From: CAYYGL01 sp964471235
GTDB taxonomy: Bacteria; Calditrichota; Calditrichia; RBG-13-44-9; J075
Assembly: GCA_964471235.1 (NCBI GenBank)
Contig: CAYYGL010000163.1
Location: forward strand, 1 to 11,227
DNA: 11,227 nucleotides
Reading direction: 5' to 3'
Position 1 is the first letter of the stretch. Each line of letters opens with the position of its first letter. Under the pieces are notes generated by a model. The model ran no database searches, was not told the origin of the DNA, and saw nothing but the letters and a program-made list of their open reading frames with translations. Of this stretch, positions 7,343 to 11,227 are shown piece after piece. Position numbers and translations under genes: made by a program.

Positions 7343-7687
7343 TTATCGTTTAAAAAACGCAAATAAAATTCCCAGGATCATCCCAATCTGCCCTATCCAG
7401 AAAATGAACATCCATTTGATNNNNNNNNNNNNNNNNNNNNNNNNNNNNNNNNNNNNNNNNNNNNNNNNNNNNNNNNNNNNNNNNNNNNNNNNNNNNNNNN
7501 NNNNNNNNNNNNNNNNNNNNAGTTTACCCATCTCTTCGGACAATCTCCGCTCGAACTTCTCTTCGACAATCTCCAGGATTTCCGCTTTCTGATCGGTTTG
7601 GGATTGATTGATCAGGTCGATTAAGGAATCCACTCCTTCATCACCCAGTTTTTCTCTCAATGCTTTCCCAACCGTGACGACCGGCAT
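7343..7687 (-). CDS. Small coiled-coil protein with C-terminal membrane helix, copy 2 (crosses assembly gap)
   Basis: Paralogue of the next gene downstream, with an intact start. The ATG at 7687-7685 is preferred over the upstream in-frame TTG (7699) because GAGGT lies just upstream (complement of 7693-7697) and the sigma-70 promoter fits it. The product begins MPVVTVGKALREKLGDEGVD, continues as a charged coiled coil, and ends in a hydrophobic helix followed by FFKR. The middle is lost in a run of 100 N. Reading frame is kept across the N run, but comparison with copy 1 (121 nt in the same place) suggests 21 nt or 7 codons are missing from the represented length, giving about 121 residues. 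Outside the gap the two proteins are nearly identical (for example SLIDLI against SLIELI). The function is unknown; membrane tethering and homo- or hetero-oligomerisation through the coil are inferences. Confidence 0.75.
   Translation of the reverse strand: MPVVTVGKALREKLGDEGVDSLIDLINQSQTDQKAEILEIVEEKFERRLSEEMGKXXXXXXXXXXXXXXXXXXXXXXXXXXXXXXXXXXIKWMFIFWIGQIGMILGILFAFFKR
7421..7520. other. Assembly gap, 100 N
   Basis: Exactly 100 unknown bases, the usual placeholder for a gap of unsized length. It falls in the middle of copy 2 of a tandem duplication, where repeats would break an assembler. The corresponding stretch in copy 1 (7004-7124) is 121 nt. Confidence 0.98.
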
Positions 7688-7711
7688 TCCTGACCTCAAG
7701 GTTTTTTATAA

Positions 7712-7740
7712 AGTATACGGAGAATCTCAAAAAAAGTCAA
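7712..7740 (-). promoter_or_regulatory. Sigma-70 promoter of the small-protein pair
   Basis: On the minus strand TTGACT (7740-7735) and TATACT (7717-7712) are separated by exactly 17 nt. Transcription should start near 7705, giving a leader of about 18 nt that carries the GAGGT ribosome binding site before the ATG at 7687. The -35 box overlaps one arm of a 7-bp inverted repeat (TCAAGGT 7737-7743 and ACCTTGA 7770-7776), a possible operator. The promoter suggests the pair is expressed independently of the RND gene upstream. Confidence 0.7.
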
Positions 7741-7821
7741 GGTATGATCGAGCAGGCATAGCTCTTGACACCTTGATGAAAAGAGGAAAGTGATTTGCAG
7801 AATCCCAACCCTTCCGGGATT

Positions 7822-10800
7822 TCAATCCGTAACGGATACCCGGCGGAATCTGCCGAACAACCGCTCCACAATTAACACCAGGGTTGGCAAAACAATTAAC
7901 CCAAGCAGTGTGGCGGATACCAGTCCGCCGATGGTAGATAGAGACAATGTTGCCCACATATCCTGTTCGCTTTTTGCGCCGGATAGCAGCAACAAGGGCA
8001 ATAAACCGGCGATCGTTGTAATGGAAGTCATCAAAATGGGACGCAATCTCTGGGTGCCGGCCGTTACCAACAAGTCGGGTAAGGATTGAAAACCCCCGAT
8101 TTGTTTCAATTGATTCATCCGGTCCAACAAGATGATGCTATTGTTGACCACAATCCCCATTAAAAAGATTACCCCGATATAGGCGGTCTGGTTGAAAGTA
8201 GTGTCGGTTAAATAATACGCCAGGAAAACACCGATGAGTGAAAGGGGAATGATCAGGAAAATAAGAAAGGGATAGGAAAAGGATTCGTATAAACCGGCTA
8301 ACACCATGTACATCAGCAGGATGGCGATCAATAAGACTGTAGTAATGTTCTTTTCTTTCTCTTCCCACCACCAAAAGCGTTCCTGTTTAAGAGTGAAGCC
8401 CGTTGGCACTGCGGTGGTTTTCAGGAAGTTTTCCACGAATTTTTGAGCAAAACGGGGCGGCGCCAGGTAATCAAAACTGATCACCTTATAATATTGCTGA
8501 TTCTCCCGTTCGATAAGCGGCTGCACCCGCTGAAAAGCAATTGCCCCGAGATGCTTCATACGAATTTCCCGGAATTGGTTATTCCGTAATGGCAGTTGTA
8601 ATAGTTGATACAATTGAAATCGATCATATCGATTGGAAACAATTGAATAAGGAATCTCCTCCCACCCGATGCGCAATCGTTGACGATACAGGTACCTCGA
8701 CAGGAACGGATTGACGGATTGAATCACATCAGAGGTGGTGACAGCGGATTCTGCCAGACGATAACGATTGAGTTCCAGGGAGGTTTCATAAGCGTCTTTA
8801 CGAAAGAAACTCCGCGTCAGATCGGTCCGAACATCTTTTACCCGGGGATGACGCTCCAGTTTTTGTTTCAATTTTTCGGCAAACGTTTCTAACTCGGCAT
8901 AATTGTAGCCGCTGAGCAGAAGACGGTTTTGCATGGTGACGCCGCTGCCGCCGCTGCTGAATCCGGGACCATACCCCACCACGGATATGGCGGCATTGCC
9001 GGTACGTGTTGCTCGGGTGACCAACTTCTCTTTAATCATATATGGGATGACACTGAATTCGGTTTCCGGGGTAAATTGAACTTCGATATGAGCAAAATCC
9101 GGGTAAATACGAGTACGAACCTCTGCGATATCCTCTTCAGTGAATGCCGTTTTTTCCATCAAGCGGGCGATGTGGTCGGTTTCCGATATTTCCGTTCCCG
9201 ATGGAAGGGAAATATACACCTGAACCGTGGTCGCATCTCCCCATCGCCACAGCTCTCCCCGGTTGACATACCGGTAAAACAAATAAAGGCTTCCTCCGAA
9301 AAAATGATCCAGATAGGGACGCGCTTCCTGAAGGTAGGGTATTTGCCACACAGCATTGTAAGCTTGTTTGGCGATGCGGATCGGGAAGCCATCGTCTTCC
9401 TCCGGGATGACCTCAGTGGGAAGCTTCCAGAAAGGGATGCCAAACAGCCAGATGGTTACTGCCAGCGTCAGCCAGGGGTGGGCCAGGGCGCTGCGTAAGG
9501 TTTTTTGATATAACCGGGTGAAGCGATTCTCATGACTGCCCATGTGTTCCGGTGATACGGATTTTGGTTGCTGATCTGCTGTTGATTTTTTCTGCCAGTG
9601 ATAGGCAACCGTTGGGATCAGAAAAAATGCCGTCGCCAATGAAGCGATCAGCGCTAGGGCGACCGTTACCGCAAAAGGGGTGTAATAAATGCGTAATTCA
9701 TCCATCAGGTACAGAAAAGGGAGCAGCGCCGCCAGGGTGGTCAGGGTGGATGCCATTAATGGGAGAGCGACTTCTTTGACGCCAGTAAGGCAGGATTCCG
9801 CCCGGGAGATGCCGGTGGATCGGAGACGATAAATATTCTCCAGGACAACAATGGCGTTATCCACTAACAATCCAAACCCCAGTGCCAGACCGGCAAGGGT
9901 AATCAAATTTAGAGATGTTCTGAATAAAAACATTAACAGCAGGGTAAACAGCACACTGATGACAATGCTGCCCTGAATGATAAAAGCATATCGCAACCGG
10001 CGCAGAAAAAGGGTTAACACAATAAAGATAACCCCAAACCCGAACAGAGCACGAAAAAAAAGTTGGTGGAGATTTTCTTTGATCTCGGCGCTTTGATCAT
10101 CCTGGATGATGAATTCCATACCCGGGGGAAGTTTTTCCGGCAAGGCGCTTATCAGTTGCTTCACGGAATTGGCGACCGTGATGGTGTTAGCGCGGGGTTC
10201 TTTCTCGATTTGAATGAAGATGGTGGATTTCCCATTGATGCGCTGAATACTAAATGCCGGAGATAAGGTATCCAGCACCGTTGCCACATCTTTCAGACGC
10301 AAAATGGCTGCGTTGTAGGTTTGCAGCGGCAAATTTTCCAGATCATATAAAGAGCGAATCTCCTGCTGAAGCATGATGGTTACTTTCCGGTCTGCCTTAC
10401 GGACAAAACCCGGGGATTGGGTACGGTTTGCCTGACGGAGGGCAGAGATAATGTCATGTATCGTAAGCTGATAGGCTTTCAGTCGTTGGGGGTCGAACCG
10501 GATTTGAATTTGCCGATCCCTGCCGCCAATGACTTCCACCCCGGCAATCCCGGGGAGGCTGTTGATTGCCGGACGGATTTGTTGCAGCGCTATCCGGCGC
10601 AGGAATGCATCCGGGTAATTTCCCACTAAATGATAGCTCATGAATTTTGTTTGTTGAATTTCTTCCGGAATATAAGAGATGATTTTCGGCGGTAGAGCGT
10701 CTTCAGGAAGCTCCTCTTGCAAAAAGGAAAGCCTCTCCTGCAAAACATACCGGAAATAATCCACATCCGTATTTCGCTGTACCTCCACCTCAATGCGGGA

Positions 10801-11070
10801 CAATCCCTCCCGGGATTCGGAGCGGATATTGGCAACCCCTTTCAGGGTGGTGATTTCCGCCTCGATGAGAGAAGTCACGTAAGCCTCCACCGTACGTGGA
10901 GAAGCGCCGGGTAAGGAGGTTTGAATGTAAAATTTAGGAAACTGCACCGAGGGAAGAATTTCCAACGGGAGATGAAATCCGGCGTATAAACCGGAGATAA
11001 CCACAGCAGCAAATATGACCGAGGTGCCGATAGGGCGGTGAATGGATTTTCGGAGAAGGTTGGTAAACAT
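7822..11070 (-). CDS. RND family efflux transporter permease (HAE1/AcrB-like)
   Basis: An inner-membrane proton-driven exporter of 1082 residues that would work as a trimer with a periplasmic adaptor and an outer-membrane channel, neither of which lies in this window. The layout is the duplicated RND plan: TM1 about 13-33, first periplasmic porter/docking half about 34-335, TM2-6 about 336-490, a hydrophilic cytosolic loop about 492-525, TM7 about 530-548, second periplasmic half about 550-907, then TM8-12 to about 1070. Typical family stretches are LPGASPRTVE (53-62) and GMEFIIQDDQ (317-326). The TM4 proton-relay motif reads LVDNAIVVLEN: D404 is kept and the second Asp of AcrB is N405. In TM10 the AcrB Lys position is Asn (VNNSI, N976-N977). 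An insertion of about 50 aromatic-rich residues (561-612) accounts for the extra length over about 1030. The ATG has no visible Shine-Dalgarno. Substrate is unknown; drug or lipid export is likelier than metal export. Confidence 0.93.
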   Translation of the reverse strand: MFTNLLRKSIHRPIGTSVIFAAVVISGLYAGFHLPLEILPSVQFPKFYIQTSLPGASPRTVEAYVTSLIEAEITTLKGVANIRSESREGLSRIEVEVQRNTDVDYFRYVLQERLSFLQEELPEDALPPKIISYIPEEIQQTKFMSYHLVGNYPDAFLRRIALQQIRPAINSLPGIAGVEVIGGRDRQIQIRFDPQRLKAYQLTIHDIISALRQANRTQSPGFVRKADRKVTIMLQQEIRSLYDLENLPLQTYNAAILRLKDVATVLDTLSPAFSIQRINGKSTIFIQIEKEPRANTITVANSVKQLISALPEKLPPGMEFIIQDDQSAEIKENLHQLFFRALFGFGVIFIVLTLFLRRLRYAFIIQGSIVISVLFTLLLMFLFRTSLNLITLAGLALGFGLLVDNAIVVLENIYRLRSTGISRAESCLTGVKEVALPLMASTLTTLAALLPFLYLMDELRIYYTPFAVTVALALIASLATAFFLIPTVAYHWQKKSTADQQPKSVSPEHMGSHENRFTRLYQKTLRSALAHPWLTLAVTIWLFGIPFWKLPTEVIPEEDDGFPIRIAKQAYNAVWQIPYLQEARPYLDHFFGGSLYLFYRYVNRGELWRWGDATTVQVYISLPSGTEISETDHIARLMEKTAFTEEDIAEVRTRIYPDFAHIEVQFTPETEFSVIPYMIKEKLVTRATRTGNAAISVVGYGPGFSSGGSGVTMQNRLLLSGYNYAELETFAEKLKQKLERHPRVKDVRTDLTRSFFRKDAYETSLELNRYRLAESAVTTSDVIQSVNPFLSRYLYRQRLRIGWEEIPYSIVSNRYDRFQLYQLLQLPLRNNQFREIRMKHLGAIAFQRVQPLIERENQQYYKVISFDYLAPPRFAQKFVENFLKTTAVPTGFTLKQERFWWWEEKEKNITTVLLIAILLMYMVLAGLYESFSYPFLIFLIIPLSLIGVFLAYYLTDTTFNQTAYIGVIFLMGIVVNNSIILLDRMNQLKQIGGFQSLPDLLVTAGTQRLRPILMTSITTIAGLLPLLLLSGAKSEQDMWATLSLSTIGGLVSATLLGLIVLPTLVLIVERLFGRFRRVSVTD

Positions 11071-11091
11071 GGTGGATTATTTTGAATTTGA

Positions 11092-11109
11092 AATTGTCTC
11101 GTAACAATT
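11092..11109. promoter_or_regulatory. Short inverted repeat upstream of the RND gene
   Basis: AATTGT (11092-11097) and ACAATT (11104-11109) form a perfect 6-bp inverted repeat with a 6-nt centre, 22 nt before the RND ATG. This size and place suit a dimeric repressor (TetR or MarR type), but the repeat is short enough to be chance. On the minus strand the left arm also holds TTGTTA, a mediocre -35 with CAAAAT 17 nt on; that promoter would leave almost no leader, in keeping with the missing Shine-Dalgarno. Confidence 0.25.
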
Positions 11110-11123
11110 CATGTGTGGTAATA

Positions 11124-11198
11124 CCTCAAACATGCCACCCCTACGGAGTTTGGATGATCCTGAACCATGTAGCCTATTAACATTTCACCGCTCCGCGG
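11124..11198 (-). repeat. Two degenerate copies of a GC-rich palindromic intergenic repeat
   Basis: On the minus strand, CCGCGGAGCGGTGAAATGTT (from 11198 down) and CTCCGTAGGGGTGGCATGTT (from 11148 down) share the pattern of a GC-rich imperfect palindrome followed by GTG..ATGTT, spaced 50 nt apart. Between equivalent ends they match at about two thirds of positions. The form resembles CCCCGTAGGGG-type dispersed intergenic elements that I recall from FCB-group genomes. The stretch otherwise holds no gene; the rest of 11071-11227 shows nothing more than the inverted repeat near the RND start. Confidence 0.45.
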
Positions 11199-11227
11199 TT
11201 TTTTGATCCGCATATAACCCGGCAGGA

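Larger units (their letters stand above)
6926..7687 (-). repeat. Tandem duplication of a small membrane-protein gene
   Basis: The two halves (6926-7290 and 7343-7684) align along their whole length, apart from the gap. The ends are almost identical (the last 25 or so codons encode the same residues except the final K/R). In a 63-nt stretch (7131-7193 against 7527-7589) there are 12 base differences, all of them silent. The spacer between the copies is not shared. Confidence 0.85.

Noticed and set aside
7797..7811. GG-N10-GC pattern on the minus strand resembling a sigma-54 promoter before the small genes
   Set aside because: Only the four invariant bases match; the rest is far from TGGCAC-N5-TTGC, and a good sigma-70 promoter lies downstream.
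7801..7821. Hairpin AATCCC / GGGATT directly after the RND stop codon (minus strand)
   Set aside because: The stem is only 6 bp with a 9-nt loop and no T-run follows, so I would not call it a terminator.
8929..9498. Plus-strand open frame of 189 codons inside the RND gene
   Set aside because: Fully antisense to a well-supported transporter with no homology that I recognise; a shadow.
1..11227. CRISPR arrays, tRNA or rRNA genes, transposase genes
   Set aside because: No regularly spaced repeats, no cloverleaf or rRNA motifs and no transposase-like open frame were seen on either strand.

Overview
The window comes from a Gram-negative bacterium: it carries an inner-membrane RND drug-efflux pump that needs an outer membrane to be useful, plus an NtrC-family sigma-54 activator with its membrane kinase. 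A run of exactly 100 N (7421-7520) marks it as a draft or metagenome scaffold. The overall flavour (a DUF4143 ATPase, an RND subtype with an aromatic insertion, repeats resembling CCCCGTAGGGG-type intergenic elements) fits the FCB/Calditrichota-like part of the tree. That placement is an impression, not a demonstration.

Left part (1-1589): a perfect 15-bp palindrome that itself builds a symmetric sigma-70-like promoter lies upstream of a stand-alone AAA-type ATPase with a C-terminal DUF4143 domain (146-1315). A 274-nt gap follows; it holds one doubtful reverse-strand small ORF and a 9-bp inverted repeat just before the next gene.

Centre (1590-6809): a tight three-gene plus-strand operon. An ABC-F ribosome-associated ATPase (1590-3554) is followed after 3 nt by a membrane histidine kinase (HAMP-PAS-HisKA-HATPase, GTG start) and after 24 nt by its NtrC-type response regulator (REC-AAA+-Fis HTH). 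The kinase/regulator pair has the KinB/AlgB type of layout. A GC-rich hairpin without a U-tract follows the regulator.

Right part (minus strand, 11070 down to 6926): a 1082-residue RND transporter of the HAE1/AcrB-like class, then two tandem paralogous genes for small coiled-coil proteins with one C-terminal membrane helix. The first of these (7687-7343) has a clear own promoter (TTGACT-17-TATACT). The second (7301/7264-6926) seems to have lost or frameshifted its start. The assembly gap falls inside the first copy. Behind the RND start is a short region with an inverted repeat, no Shine-Dalgarno, and two degenerate copies of a GC-rich palindromic repeat.

The plus operon and the minus cluster converge at about 6809-6926. 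A plausible reading is an envelope or antibiotic stress locus: sensor kinase plus sigma-54 activator, ribosome protection by ABC-F, and RND efflux. No sigma-54 promoter was recognised in the window, so a regulatory link is inference only.
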